A stretch of DNA of 64,000 nt from Bin87 sp963666865 (GTDB lineage: Bacteria > Chloroflexota > Dehalococcoidia > Lucifugimonadales > UBA3495): NCBI GenBank assembly GCA_963666865.1, contig OY763072.1, forward strand, positions 2,914,001-2,978,000. Direction: 5' to 3'. How positions within the stretch are numbered: position 1 is the first letter of the stretch; each line of letters starts with the position of its first letter. The notes beneath the pieces were generated by a model that was given only the letters and a program-made list of their open reading frames with translations, searched no databases and was not told where the DNA came from. The translations under genes were made by a program, and so were the position numbers. Of the stretch, positions 43,249 to 52,196 are shown one piece after another.

Positions 43249-46200
43249 ATGTTGGAAGAACCCCAACTGAATGGGCGCATCGCCAGCGTCATCAACAAGA
43301 TTACCAGCTCGGCCGGATGGCTGGCCCGTGAGGAGCTTCGCGGAGCTCTGAGAGGGCCGAAAACCAAGCCTGACATACTGATTACCCGTGACGACGGCCC
43401 GCCCATTGTACTGGAAACCGAGTATCCACCCGCGGCGACCGTGGCTGACGACTGTATGAAAAGCATTGGGCGCGAACTCGATCCGGCAGTGGCCGATGCC
43501 GCGGGGAGGGTCAGTTCAGTAATAGCCATCCGCGCCACGGACGAACTGCATCAGTGCGCCACCGGCGACGACGCCCAGCGGATGCTGGAAAAGGGCCACG
43601 AAATCGAGTACGCCGTCTATCAAGGCAACGAAAAGGAACACACCCGTTTTCCTCAATCCGGCTACATCAAAGGCAATATCCGCGATCTGGTGGACTTCAT
43701 CCGGCCGGCTGCGGAACCGCAAGACGCGATTAATCAGGCCACCGAGGTTTTTGAGAATGGTATTGCCGATGCTGCCATCCTGATACAGGGCTGCGCCCGT
43801 CATACCAGCATCGGTGAGGCCATCGGAACCGAACTGCGCCAACAGTGGCCAGCCTATCCCGCCCAGCCACCCGCCACGAAAGTGGAATTGGAACAGGAGA
43901 GGGCCGACCAGAACGCCCGGGAACAAACGGCCAAAATGACCGCCGCAATGCTGATAAACGCGCTAGCCTTTCAGCAGAACCTGGCCGGTTTCTCCGCCGA
44001 AGCGGGAGTTGAAGGGGCGCACGAGACTCGTACCATCAAAAGCCTGGGACAAGTCCGCGAGGCCACCGGTGGCCTGCATCCCGACGACGTAATCGCCGAG
44101 TGGGACAACATCCTGTCCATCAACTACTGGCCGATATTCCACATCTCCAAAAAGCTGCTGTTGATCATCCCGCCCACCATCGCTGCTCGGCTGCTGGACC
44201 GGATGGCGCAGACCGCCAATGCCATACAGGACGCCATCAAGCAGAATGACGTAGCCGGCACGGTGTTCCAGCGGTTGATTGCCGACCGCCAAACTCTGGC
44301 TACTTACTACACCCGCCCGGAAAGCACCACGCTGGCGGCATACCTGGCCGTGCCAGATAACCTGGACTGGGCAGACCCGGAAACGCTGAAGAACTACCGC
44401 ATCGCCGACTATGCCTGCGGCTCCGGCGGCTTGGCGCTGGCCGCTTACCAAAGGGCCCGAGATCTGCATCGCAACCACGGCGGCAACCCCGACGCCGTAC
44501 ACGGCTACATGATGGAGAACAGTCTCACTGCCTGCGACATAATGCCCGCCGCCGTGCATCTCACCTCATCCTTGCTGTCATCGGTGGCCCCGCGGCAACG
44601 CTACACTGGGACCCGCAACGTCCTGTATCCCTTCGGCGGCACCGGGGAATACGACAAGAAGAACAAGCCCATCGTGGACATTGGCTCGCTGGAGTTGCTT
44701 GACCTCACTACTGCCAGGCGCCAAGCTGTATTGCCGCTGAATCAGCAGATGGCGTTGGGCGCAACCCAGGAACGCCGGGCCATCGAAGTGGATATGTCGC
44801 CGTTGAGTCAGTCGTTGGTGATAATGAACCCGCCGTTCACTACGCCCACCAACCACGCCGCCGACCACGCCAAGCCCGGGAACCCGGCCTTCGCCGCCTT
44901 CAACACCACGGAAGCGGAACAGAAGGCGATGTCGGATAAAGTAAAGCGGCTGTCGAGAGGCACTATAAGCGACGGCAACGCCGGGCTTGGAACCCAATTC
45001 ACTGCCATCGCAAATAATATGGTGAAGCCCGGCGGACAGATCGCGCTGATCCTGCCTCTGTCCGCGATGCTGGGCGGGAGCGACAGCCCATCGGCTAAAA
45101 GCTGGCTGAAGTTGCGCGGACTGCTAGCCCGAAATTATAACGACATCATAGTGGTCAGCATCGCACAGGCCGCGGCGAAGGATTCGGCATTTTCAGCCGA
45201 TACGGATATGGCCGAAGTAATAATTGTCGCCCGAAGTCTGAGCATTGGAGAGAAGCCCAAATATCTGGCGCACTTCGTCAATCTTGCGGAACGCCCGGCC
45301 AACAAATTGGCGGCTCAGGAAACCGCCAAGTCAATCAAAAAAATCATTGCCAATTTAACTAAACCGGGAATGTACGAAGACGCTAGAATCGGCGATAATC
45401 CAATCGCTGGTGTCAGGCTGGAAAAAGTCAATCCGTCCGAGAAGTGGACAACTGTCCGCATTGCAAATACGAACCTGGTTCAAGTCGCCGAAGAAATGGC
45501 TCGGGGGAAACTGCTCCTGCCCCAGCGCAAAAGCCCTGTACCTGTCCAAATGACGCGAATGGGGAAGATCGGCCGTGTGGGGCCTCTGCATAGAGACGTA
45601 GCCAGCGGCCCACGGGAACCAGACCGCGGCCCTTTCACCAAGCATATGGGGGCCAACAGCGGGACGGAGTGGCCCTTCCTATGGAATCGTGACAGCAAAA
45701 ATCAACGGAGTCTGGAAGTACCCCCGGACAGCCACGGCATAATCAAGCCGGGCGAAGAAGACGAAGCCGAGGTAATCTGGGGCCGGGCAAGCCACTTGCA
45801 TATCAGCAATGAATGCGGGTTTAACTCCAGTCCAACCTGCGCCGTATTCACTCAACGGAAAACGGCGGGCGGGCGGGCTTGGCCTAACTTCCGTATGCAA
45901 ACGCCGGAATTGGAGAAGACCATGTGCGTTTGGCTCAATGGAACATTGGGCCTTATGTGCTACTGGATGAATAGCAACCGCTCACAAACTGGACGGGGCG
46001 GAACTACTGTGACCGCCATCCCGAACATTCCCAGCCTGGACGTCTCCAAACTTAAGGCCGCCCAGTTACAAGCCGCCGTCAAAATCTACGACGACCTTTG
46101 CCAGAAACCGATGCTGCCAGCTAATGAAGCATGGCGAGATGAAGTGCGCCAGGAACTTGACCGCCGGCTGATGACGGAAGTGCTGGGCCTAGATGACAGC

Positions 46201-46287
46201 GCCGTCGAGGAACTGGCGATCCTGCGCAACCAGTGGTGCCGGGAGCCTACGGTCACCGGCACAAAAAGAACCGGCCCAGACGGGTAG
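43249..46287 (+). CDS. Large N6-adenine DNA methyltransferase-like protein, possible Type IIG-like enzyme (copy 2)
   Basis: 1012 residues, collinear with the gene at 37568. SAM motif IADYACGSGGLALAAY (D387) and catalytic VIMNPPF (N527). N-terminal PDILI...IVLETEY gives D42-x13-E56-x-E58, the same spacing as copy 1. Shared downstream lines include GGRAWPN and LNGTLGLMCYWMNSNRSQTGRG. Unlike neighbouring + strand genes its codons are not G-ending, suggesting recent arrival. The HigBA-like fusion gene begins 34 bp after its stop. Likely a DNA modification (and possibly cleavage) enzyme; recognition sequence unknown. Confidence 0.82.
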   Translation: MLEEPQLNGRIASVINKITSSAGWLAREELRGALRGPKTKPDILITRDDGPPIVLETEYPPAATVADDCMKSIGRELDPAVADAAGRVSSVIAIRATDELHQCATGDDAQRMLEKGHEIEYAVYQGNEKEHTRFPQSGYIKGNIRDLVDFIRPAAEPQDAINQATEVFENGIADAAILIQGCARHTSIGEAIGTELRQQWPAYPAQPPATKVELEQERADQNAREQTAKMTAAMLINALAFQQNLAGFSAEAGVEGAHETRTIKSLGQVREATGGLHPDDVIAEWDNILSINYWPIFHISKKLLLIIPPTIAARLLDRMAQTANAIQDAIKQNDVAGTVFQRLIADRQTLATYYTRPESTTLAAYLAVPDNLDWADPETLKNYRIADYACGSGGLALAAYQRARDLHRNHGGNPDAVHGYMMENSLTACDIMPAAVHLTSSLLSSVAPRQRYTGTRNVLYPFGGTGEYDKKNKPIVDIGSLELLDLTTARRQAVLPLNQQMALGATQERRAIEVDMSPLSQSLVIMNPPFTTPTNHAADHAKPGNPAFAAFNTTEAEQKAMSDKVKRLSRGTISDGNAGLGTQFTAIANNMVKPGGQIALILPLSAMLGGSDSPSAKSWLKLRGLLARNYNDIIVVSIAQAAAKDSAFSADTDMAEVIIVARSLSIGEKPKYLAHFVNLAERPANKLAAQETAKSIKKIIANLTKPGMYEDARIGDNPIAGVRLEKVNPSEKWTTVRIANTNLVQVAEEMARGKLLLPQRKSPVPVQMTRMGKIGRVGPLHRDVASGPREPDRGPFTKHMGANSGTEWPFLWNRDSKNQRSLEVPPDSHGIIKPGEEDEAEVIWGRASHLHISNECGFNSSPTCAVFTQRKTAGGRAWPNFRMQTPELEKTMCVWLNGTLGLMCYWMNSNRSQTGRGGTTVTAIPNIPSLDVSKLKAAQLQAAVKIYDDLCQKPMLPANEAWRDEVRQELDRRLMTEVLGLDDSAVEELAILRNQWCREPTVTGTKRTGPDG

Positions 46288-46321
46288 GGGCGGTTTGGCA
46301 TGGGTGGGCAGGACTGACCGA

Positions 46322-46831
46322 ATGGATGTAATCTTTCGCACGAACTACATGGCGAGATGTTACGAAGAATCGCAGAGAGCGATTCAAGAGTGGGGGCCAG
46401 TCGTAGGGCGTCGGTACATTGACCGCATCAACCAGCTTTACCAGATTGAAGACTTTCGGGAGGCTTACAACATCGCGTCGTTGTGCCTGCACAGTTTACG
46501 CGGGTCGAGGACCGGCCAATTATCGATTATGACGACTAACAACCCACGCCGGTTCTCGGACTTGCCGATACCGCCCGGCGAAAACCTGGCAGAGGAATTG
46601 GAAGCCAGAGGGATGACAACCCAGGAACTTGCCAGTGCGCTCGGCGTATCTGAGCAATCTGTGGCTGAAATTATCCGTGGAGAGCGTCCGATTACTGATG
46701 AGACCGCCTCCGGGCTGGAAAAGGCAATCGGCGTGAGGGCCGGATTCTGGACGGGCCTGGAAGCCAACTACCGGGAAACCCTGGCGCGGCTTCGCGACCG
46801 CGAAGCGTTAGCCGGCGAACTGAATGGATAA
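46322..46831 (+). CDS. HigB-HigA fusion: truncated RelE/HigB-like toxin joined in frame to a HigA-like antitoxin
   Basis: 169 residues. Residues 1-69 read as a HigB/RelE-fold toxin N-terminal part (MDVIFRTNYMARCYEESQRA, VGRRYIDRINQLY, LCLHSLRGSRTGQLSI). The usual C-terminal strand (WRLI...SNHYGD type) is absent. At residue 70 the sequence continues with an intact HigA-type XRE antitoxin: RRFSDLPIPPGENLAEELE, HTH LASALGVSEQSVAEIIRG, and FWTGLEANYRETLARLR. Proposed start ATG 46322 with AGGA about 9 nt upstream; a longer open frame exists but overlaps the methyltransferase. The toxin half is probably dead, while the DNA-binding half may still regulate. Confidence 0.75.
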   Translation: MDVIFRTNYMARCYEESQRAIQEWGPVVGRRYIDRINQLYQIEDFREAYNIASLCLHSLRGSRTGQLSIMTTNNPRRFSDLPIPPGENLAEELEARGMTTQELASALGVSEQSVAEIIRGERPITDETASGLEKAIGVRAGFWTGLEANYRETLARLRDREALAGELNG

Positions 46832-46865
46832 ACGACGGACATCATGCCAACCTTGGAGTAATGCA

Positions 46866-48986
46866 ATGGAGTTCTGGACTGACGAACAGCTGGCTTCGAT
46901 TGACCGGATGCTGAACCCGCGGTCGATTGCGGTGGTGGGGGCGACGCCGCGGATGCAGTACGGGGGGCGGTTTTTGGCGGCGGTAATGGGGGCTTCGGGG
47001 AATGGGGTGAACGTGTATCCGGTGAATCCGAGGTACGAAGAGGTTCAGGGGGTGCGGTGTTATCCGTCGGTTACGGAGTTGCCGGAGGCGCCGGACGTGG
47101 TGGGCGTGGTGGTGCCCTATCATGCGGTGCTGGATACGCTGCGGGAGAGCCATGAGAAGGGGGCGAAGTCGGCGATTGTGATTTCGGCGGGGTTTGCCGA
47201 GCGGGGCGTGGAGGACCGGCGGCAGCTTCAGGATGAGCTGGGACGGTTTGCGCGGGAGTCGGGGATGCGGGTTAGCGGGCCGAACTGCCTGGGGCTGGCG
47301 AATCTGAAGGACGACATCTGGGCCAGTGCGGCGTCGCGGGGCGCGGCCGGGTTGAGCGGACCGATTGGGCTGGTGTGCCAGAGCGGGGCGTCGGCGTTCG
47401 GGCCGTTCTTGACGCGGGCGGTGGATGAGGGGATTGGGTTCACCTATATCGTGTCCACGGGGAATGAGGCGGACCTGGATTTCTGCGATTTTGCGCGGTA
47501 TCTGCTGGATGACGACGATACGCGGGTTATCGCCGGGTTCATTGAAGGGTTCAAGGACGGGCGGAAGTTTGTGGAAGTGGCGCGTTTGGCGGCGGAGCGG
47601 GGGAAGCCGATTGTGCTGATCAAGATTGGGCGGTCGGATTTGGGTTCGCGGGCGGCCGGGTCGCATACGGCGGCGCTGACGGGGGTGGACGCGCGGTATG
47701 ACGCGGTTTTCGCGCAGTATGGGGTGATACGGGTGCAGGACTATGACGACCTGTTGCAGGTGTCGAACTTGCTGGCGCGGTGTCCCAGGCCGCCGCACCG
47801 TGGAGTTGCCGTGGTTTCGCACTCGGGCGGGATCAGCAGTTTGACGGCGGATATGTTCGGGCAGGCGGGGTTGGACCTGCCGCCGCTTTCGGATCGGGCG
47901 CGGGACGGGATCAACGGGATATTGAAGGGATTTGGCTGGGCGGCCAACCCGTCGGACGTGACCGGGTATGCGAACAGCGACGACTTTCCGGCGATTATGT
48001 CATTCATGGCCGACGACGAGGGGGTGGGGACGCTGGTGGTGGCGTCGGCGGGGGCGGACGCGCAGGCGACGCAGGTGATCGCGCAGCGGGACGGGAGCGA
48101 CAAGGCGGTGGCGTTTCTGTGGACCGGGACGCGAGGGGCGGAGTCGGGATTGCCGCTACTGCGGCGGGAAGGCATTCCGGTGTTCTACGTGCCGGACAAA
48201 CTGGCGGCCGGGGTACGCTATCTGAACGATTACCACGACTGGCGGGAGGAGCGGTTGCGGCGAGGGTTCGCCACCGCAGGGGATTTGACGGCGGCGCAGG
48301 CTGATGCGGCCAGCGCTCTGGCAAAGGGCGGGGCACTTTCGGAGTACGAAAGCAAGGGTTTGATCGCGGCGTTCGGGGCGCCGACTACGCGGGAGGAACT
48401 TGCAGCGGATGCGGAGGCTGCCGTTGTGGCGGCGGAACGGATTGGCTATCCAGTGGCGATGAAGGTGGACTCGGCGGATATATTGCACAAGACGGAGGCC
48501 GGGGCGATCAGGCTGGGACTGGACAGTGCCGACGCGGTGCGGGCGGCCTTCGGCGAGGTTACGGCCAACGCCAGGGCTTATGACGCCAGCGCGCGGGTTG
48601 ACGGCGTGGTGGTGCAGGAGATGGTTTCCGGCGGCGTGGAGACGATTGTGGGGGTGTCTTATGACGAGCAGTTGGGGCCGTTCCTGCTGTTTGGAACGGG
48701 CGGCGTGATGGTGGAGGTTTATCAGGATGTGGCGTTGCGGCTTTGTCCGATTACGCGGGATGACGCGCTGGAGATGATTGACGAGGTGAAGGGGGCGCGG
48801 CTGCTGCGGGGGTTCCGAGGCGCGCCGGCGGCGGACGTGGATGCGCTGGCGGATACGCTGGTTCGGGTTTCGCAGATGGCGGTGCAGCTGGAGGGTTCGC
48901 TTGGTGAGTTGGATATCAACCCGCTGATGGTTTTGCCGGAAGGCCAAGGGGTGAAGGCGGTGGATGCGTTGGCGATTAGGGCCTGA
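46866..48986 (+). CDS. ADP-forming acyl-CoA synthetase (acetate-CoA ligase family)
   Basis: 706 residues with alpha and beta parts fused. N-terminal CoA-binding domain (NPRSIAVVGATPRMQYGG), succinyl-CoA-synthetase-like flavodoxin domain with CQSGASAFGPF, the phospho-histidine loop in AAGSHTAALTG, and a C-terminal ATP-grasp domain (VAMKVDSADILHKTEAGAIR, LFGTGGVMVE, LGELDINPLMVLP). It interconverts acyl-CoA + ADP + Pi with acid + CoA + ATP. ATG 46866 chosen for GGAG at 7-nt spacing. Substrate unknown. Strong G-ending codon bias. Confidence 0.88.
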   Translation: MEFWTDEQLASIDRMLNPRSIAVVGATPRMQYGGRFLAAVMGASGNGVNVYPVNPRYEEVQGVRCYPSVTELPEAPDVVGVVVPYHAVLDTLRESHEKGAKSAIVISAGFAERGVEDRRQLQDELGRFARESGMRVSGPNCLGLANLKDDIWASAASRGAAGLSGPIGLVCQSGASAFGPFLTRAVDEGIGFTYIVSTGNEADLDFCDFARYLLDDDDTRVIAGFIEGFKDGRKFVEVARLAAERGKPIVLIKIGRSDLGSRAAGSHTAALTGVDARYDAVFAQYGVIRVQDYDDLLQVSNLLARCPRPPHRGVAVVSHSGGISSLTADMFGQAGLDLPPLSDRARDGINGILKGFGWAANPSDVTGYANSDDFPAIMSFMADDEGVGTLVVASAGADAQATQVIAQRDGSDKAVAFLWTGTRGAESGLPLLRREGIPVFYVPDKLAAGVRYLNDYHDWREERLRRGFATAGDLTAAQADAASALAKGGALSEYESKGLIAAFGAPTTREELAADAEAAVVAAERIGYPVAMKVDSADILHKTEAGAIRLGLDSADAVRAAFGEVTANARAYDASARVDGVVVQEMVSGGVETIVGVSYDEQLGPFLLFGTGGVMVEVYQDVALRLCPITRDDALEMIDEVKGARLLRGFRGAPAADVDALADTLVRVSQMAVQLEGSLGELDINPLMVLPEGQGVKAVDALAIRA

Positions 48987-49041
48987 TGCATACCCATTGA
49001 ACGAAAGTGGGTACGCGTGAGCGATCAGGACGGGTTAGCGA

Positions 49042-50148
49042 ATGGTCGAAAACGAAGCGGAGATCGAACAACTGCCGGCCGGAGAGCGTTCGGATCGCGC
49101 GTTGGCCGAACGGTTCAGGCAGTTTGCCAGGGATGAATGTTCGGGGGACTCGGGGGAAAGGGCAGGGTCGCCGACTTACGAGGCTCTCTGCGAAACGGTG
49201 GCGGATAGCCCGGGGCTGCTGGCGCTGGCGCGCCAGTGTCGGGTGGGGCAACCAATTCCCAATCTGTTTTTTGCGGCGGTGAAACGGGTGGCGATGTCCT
49301 ACCCCGATTCCGAGCTGGCGCGACGCTATGAATGCGCGATGCATGGAGAGCAACCTGCGCAGGGCTTGGGGAGCGTCTTTACTGAGTTTGCCTTGGCGCG
49401 TCGGAGTCGAGTTCTCAAGCTGTTGGGCACTCGACTAGTGCAGACCAATGAGGCCGGACGATGCGCTTTTTTGATGCCTGGCTTCGGAATTGTTGCCGGG
49501 GAAAATCCTGGCCGGCCCCTGGCGCTGGTGGACGTAGGAGCCAGCGCCGGTTTGAGCCTGCTTTGGGATAGATACAGGTATAGGTATTCAAATGGCGCGG
49601 AATTTGGACCGCCGGATTCGGGCGCGCTGATTGAGTGCGTGGCCCGGAACGGGTTGCCTGAGTTGCCGGCAGTATTTCCGTCGGTCAACTTTCGGGTCGG
49701 GATTGATTTGGCTCCCGTGAACTTGGGCGATGAAGAGGAATATCTATGGATGATGGCGCTGATTTGGCCGGAGCATGGCGACCGCGCAGCGCTATTGTCG
49801 GCGGCGCGGGACATTTGGCTGGCGGGTCCTCCGGTGGTTTATGGCGGGGATGCTTTGGAATTGCTGCCGAAGGTAGTAGGGACTGTTCCTGAGGAATCGG
49901 TTCTCTGCGTGTTTCACTGCCACACGTTGAACCAGTTTTCAGCGGAAGGGCGGGAGCGCTTCGGAGAGATCCTGCGCCAAGAGTCCCTGGGCCGGACTGT
50001 ATATCACATTCCTTCAGAAGGGGAGCGGATGTCAGTGAATCGTATGGTGGATGGAGACGCAACCAGGATTCTGTCGGCGCAGCGGCAGGCTCACGGCAGA
50101 TGGATTGAATGGGATACCGATGCAAGGGTATCCAGTGGTGGTGAATAA
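49042..50148 (+). CDS. DUF2332 family protein
   Basis: 368 residues. Diagnostic lines: LVDVGASAGLSLLWDRYRYR, VGIDLAPVNLGDEEEYLWMM, ALIWPEHGDRAALL and VLCVFHCHTLNQFSAEGRERF. The DVGASAGL loop resembles a nucleotide-binding methyltransferase-like glycine loop, but no function is established for the family. No signal peptide. 55 bp after the acyl-CoA synthetase and same strand. Confidence 0.8.
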   Translation: MVENEAEIEQLPAGERSDRALAERFRQFARDECSGDSGERAGSPTYEALCETVADSPGLLALARQCRVGQPIPNLFFAAVKRVAMSYPDSELARRYECAMHGEQPAQGLGSVFTEFALARRSRVLKLLGTRLVQTNEAGRCAFLMPGFGIVAGENPGRPLALVDVGASAGLSLLWDRYRYRYSNGAEFGPPDSGALIECVARNGLPELPAVFPSVNFRVGIDLAPVNLGDEEEYLWMMALIWPEHGDRAALLSAARDIWLAGPPVVYGGDALELLPKVVGTVPEESVLCVFHCHTLNQFSAEGRERFGEILRQESLGRTVYHIPSEGERMSVNRMVDGDATRILSAQRQAHGRWIEWDTDARVSSGGE

Positions 50149-50185
50149 GGGAGGGTGAATCGGGCTTCGAGGCGTAGAGCGCGCT

Positions 50186-50932
50186 GTGATGCTGGCAGGT
50201 TGGGAGTTGGTTCTGGGGCTGGTTGCGATGTTCTTCGGGGCGGTGGTGCTGGGGACCATCAGCTTCGGGCTGGGCACGGTGGCGATGCCGTTTCTGCTGC
50301 TGATTCTGCTGCCGCAGGACGCCGTGGTGATCGTGAATGCCATGATCATCCTGACCACCGGGTTGACCGTAGCGCAGACGTGGCGGGAACTGAGGCTGGG
50401 CGAAACGTGGTCGTTCCTGGCCGCCGGCCTGCCGCCGGTTCCGGTGGCGGTGTTCGCGCTGCACGAATTCAACCCGACCGCGCTGAGGGTTACCATTGCA
50501 GTGGTCGTGCTTGCGGTGGGGTTGATGAGCCTTTTCAACATCCGGATGCCGGCGGCACGAAGGGCGTGGATGGCGCCCGTGGTGGGGAGCGGCACCACGT
50601 TCATGGTAACGACGTTTGCCGTAGGCGCGCCGTTAGCCGCGCTCTATGCGATTGAACAGGACTGGTCGCGGGACACCATACGGGCCACGTTGGCGTTGTA
50701 TTTTCTGCTGGCGGCGGCGCTGGCGATGATATTGTTCGCGACAACGGGGCTGGTGAGCATCACAACCGCCGCGAACATCGGGGCGCTTGCCCTGGCGGTG
50801 ATGACCGGGTCGGCGGTGGCAGCGGTGGTGGCGCGCCGGATCAGTTTGCGGGTTTTCCGGTACGTTGTGGTGGCAGTAACGGTGATGGGGAGCGTGTCGC
50901 TGCTGGTGAGGGAAACCGTCCTGGCGTTGTAG
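50186..50932 (+). CDS. TauE/SafE-family sulfite exporter-like permease
   Basis: 248 residues, seven to eight hydrophobic segments. N-terminal GTISFGLGTVAMPFLLLIL and the internal repeat near FMVTTFAVGAPLAALYAIEQ are typical of TauE/SafE permeases, which export sulfite, sulfoacetate or related organosulfur anions. GTG start. Follows the DUF2332 gene by 37 bp, so possibly cotranscribed. The substrate is not shown by sequence. Confidence 0.85.
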   Translation: MMLAGWELVLGLVAMFFGAVVLGTISFGLGTVAMPFLLLILLPQDAVVIVNAMIILTTGLTVAQTWRELRLGETWSFLAAGLPPVPVAVFALHEFNPTALRVTIAVVVLAVGLMSLFNIRMPAARRAWMAPVVGSGTTFMVTTFAVGAPLAALYAIEQDWSRDTIRATLALYFLLAAALAMILFATTGLVSITTAANIGALALAVMTGSAVAAVVARRISLRVFRYVVVAVTVMGSVSLLVRETVLAL

Positions 50933-50965
50933 TTAGCCGGGCGTTTTCTGGATTGCTACCCCGTA

Positions 50966-51286
50966 TCAAGCAACTGGACGCGCGTCGCCGCGGCGCGCGA
51001 ACTGGTATGCGATCAGTACGCCTACCGTGGCGGCGGCGTAGGCGGCGATTACCGAGTCCCCACGCAGTCGTTTAGCGATGCGGACGTTCAGGCAGTCGAT
51101 ACGACTTTCTTCAGGGTTGCCAAAGAGGCAATTTCCCAGTTCGCCAAGGTACGGCGACAAAAGGAAAACCCACAGCAGAACACCGAGGGTCAGCCATAGG
51201 ACGATGAGTGATTTTCCCGGATTTTCACAAGCCCGCACAATCGGTTTTGCCACCCACCCAATTGCGCGGCGAAGGGTTTCCATCAT
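50966..51286 (-). CDS. Small membrane protein, unknown
   Basis: 106 residues from ATG 51286, which overlaps the stop of the upstream 59-residue gene by 4 bp (ATGA). Two hydrophobic segments: SLIVLWLTLGVLLWVFLL and SVIAAYAAATVGVLIAYQF, separated by a loop with two cysteines. A longer start at 51313 (TTG) is less likely. Function unknown. Confidence 0.55.
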   Translation of the reverse strand: MMETLRRAIGWVAKPIVRACENPGKSLIVLWLTLGVLLWVFLLSPYLGELGNCLFGNPEESRIDCLNVRIAKRLRGDSVIAAYAAATVGVLIAYQFARRGDARPVA

Positions 51287-51462
51287 CGCGGAAAGGATTT
51301 CCATCCTATCCAAAAAGCGATGAGTGGCGCGGTGGCCCAGAAGGCCGGCAAGACTACCAGATCGGCGTTTTTGAACCCGAACAAAGACGCTATCAGGGCA
51401 ACCAGAAGGGAGCAGACCACGCCCCCGAGTACCCCGCCGAATATCGTATTAACGATGAACAT
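51283..51462 (-). CDS. Small membrane protein, unknown (59 residues)
   Basis: ATG 51462 with GAGGGCGAG upstream. Hydrophobic segments GGVLGGVVCSLLVALIASLF and VVLPAFWATAPLIAFWIG. Translationally coupled to the following 106-residue gene. Recognised from its uninterrupted membrane-protein-like sequence and the ATGA overlap. Confidence 0.55.
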   Translation of the reverse strand: MFIVNTIFGGVLGGVVCSLLVALIASLFGFKNADLVVLPAFWATAPLIAFWIGWKSFPR

Positions 51463-51528
51463 ACTCGCCCTCGTGGCCGATACCGCACCCCGTGGGATGA
51501 TGATAACACGGTTCCAGCCGGCGAGGCG

Positions 51529-51945
51529 TCAGCGTTCCTGAAGGACTTCGCCGGAGAGTTGGTTGATGCGGTAGAGGCGGATGAGGACGGCGGCGCCGGT
51601 GCGGTCGGGGTCGCGGTCGAGTTCGCCCGGGACGGTGCGGGCCATTACGTTGTCGCGGATTGCGCCTTCGCGATACATGGTGGCGGTGCCGTAGAAGCGC
51701 AGGTTGACGCGGTCGGTGGGGTGGCGGTAGAAGAGGACGACTTTGGAGCCGTTCTGCACGTTGGCGGCGGAATTACGCCAGCCGCGTTCCCAGTAAGCAA
51801 GGGTTTCCCGGTCAAACACTAGGACGCTGCCTCTCATGCTGATCTGGGGTTCGCCGTCTGGCGACACGGTGGCGATGAACATGGGGCAACGGTCGGCAAG
51901 GGCGTTGTCGATGCGGCGGCGGAGGTCGTCGTCTATGTAAATCAT
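51529..51945 (-). CDS. Pyridoxamine-5'-phosphate-oxidase-like FMN-binding protein
   Basis: 138 residues of the split-barrel fold: ADRCPMFIATVSPDGEPQIS and MRGSVLVFDRETLAYWERG match the FMN-binding N-terminal part of small PNPOx-like proteins. True PdxH is longer and has extra C-terminal motifs, so a flavin- or F420-dependent reductase or haem-utilisation-type protein is more likely. ATG preceded by GGAGA. Single gene. Confidence 0.8.
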   Translation of the reverse strand: MIYIDDDLRRRIDNALADRCPMFIATVSPDGEPQISMRGSVLVFDRETLAYWERGWRNSAANVQNGSKVVLFYRHPTDRVNLRFYGTATMYREGAIRDNVMARTVPGELDRDPDRTGAAVLIRLYRINQLSGEVLQER

Positions 51946-52066
51946 GGCGGTCTCCGGGCAGGGGAAGTTGGCGGGATTAACGCAAAGTCGCAGAGGCGCG
52001 GAGACGCAAAGGGCGTTTGGTCGCTCTGACGACTTCCCGTTTTGGGAAGATTATACGTTACACCGG

Positions 52067-52077
52067 GCCCCCGGAGG
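52067..52077. repeat. Left 11-bp target-site duplication of the IS4-like element
   Basis: GCCCCCGGAGG directly before the left inverted repeat; identical copy at 53411-53421. Length fits the 10-13 bp duplications of the IS4 family. Confidence 0.85.
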
Positions 52078-52121
52078 CTGAAAGGGGTATGTAACGGCCG
52101 AAATCGGCTCTGGAATTAACT

Positions 52122-52196
52122 TGGGAAGGCGCATCAGCCTTCGGCATCTTGGTTATGACAAGACCAGATGCAGGAGACCCTCGATGCGCCTTCCCA
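52122..52196 (+). promoter_or_regulatory. 14-bp inverted repeat around the transposase start
   Basis: TGGGAAGGCGCATC (52122-52135) pairs perfectly with GATGCGCCTTCCCA (52183-52196), which includes the ATG; the Shine-Dalgarno AGGAGA lies in the loop. In mRNA this would hide the start codon, as in fold-back inhibition of IS transposases. Confidence 0.6.
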
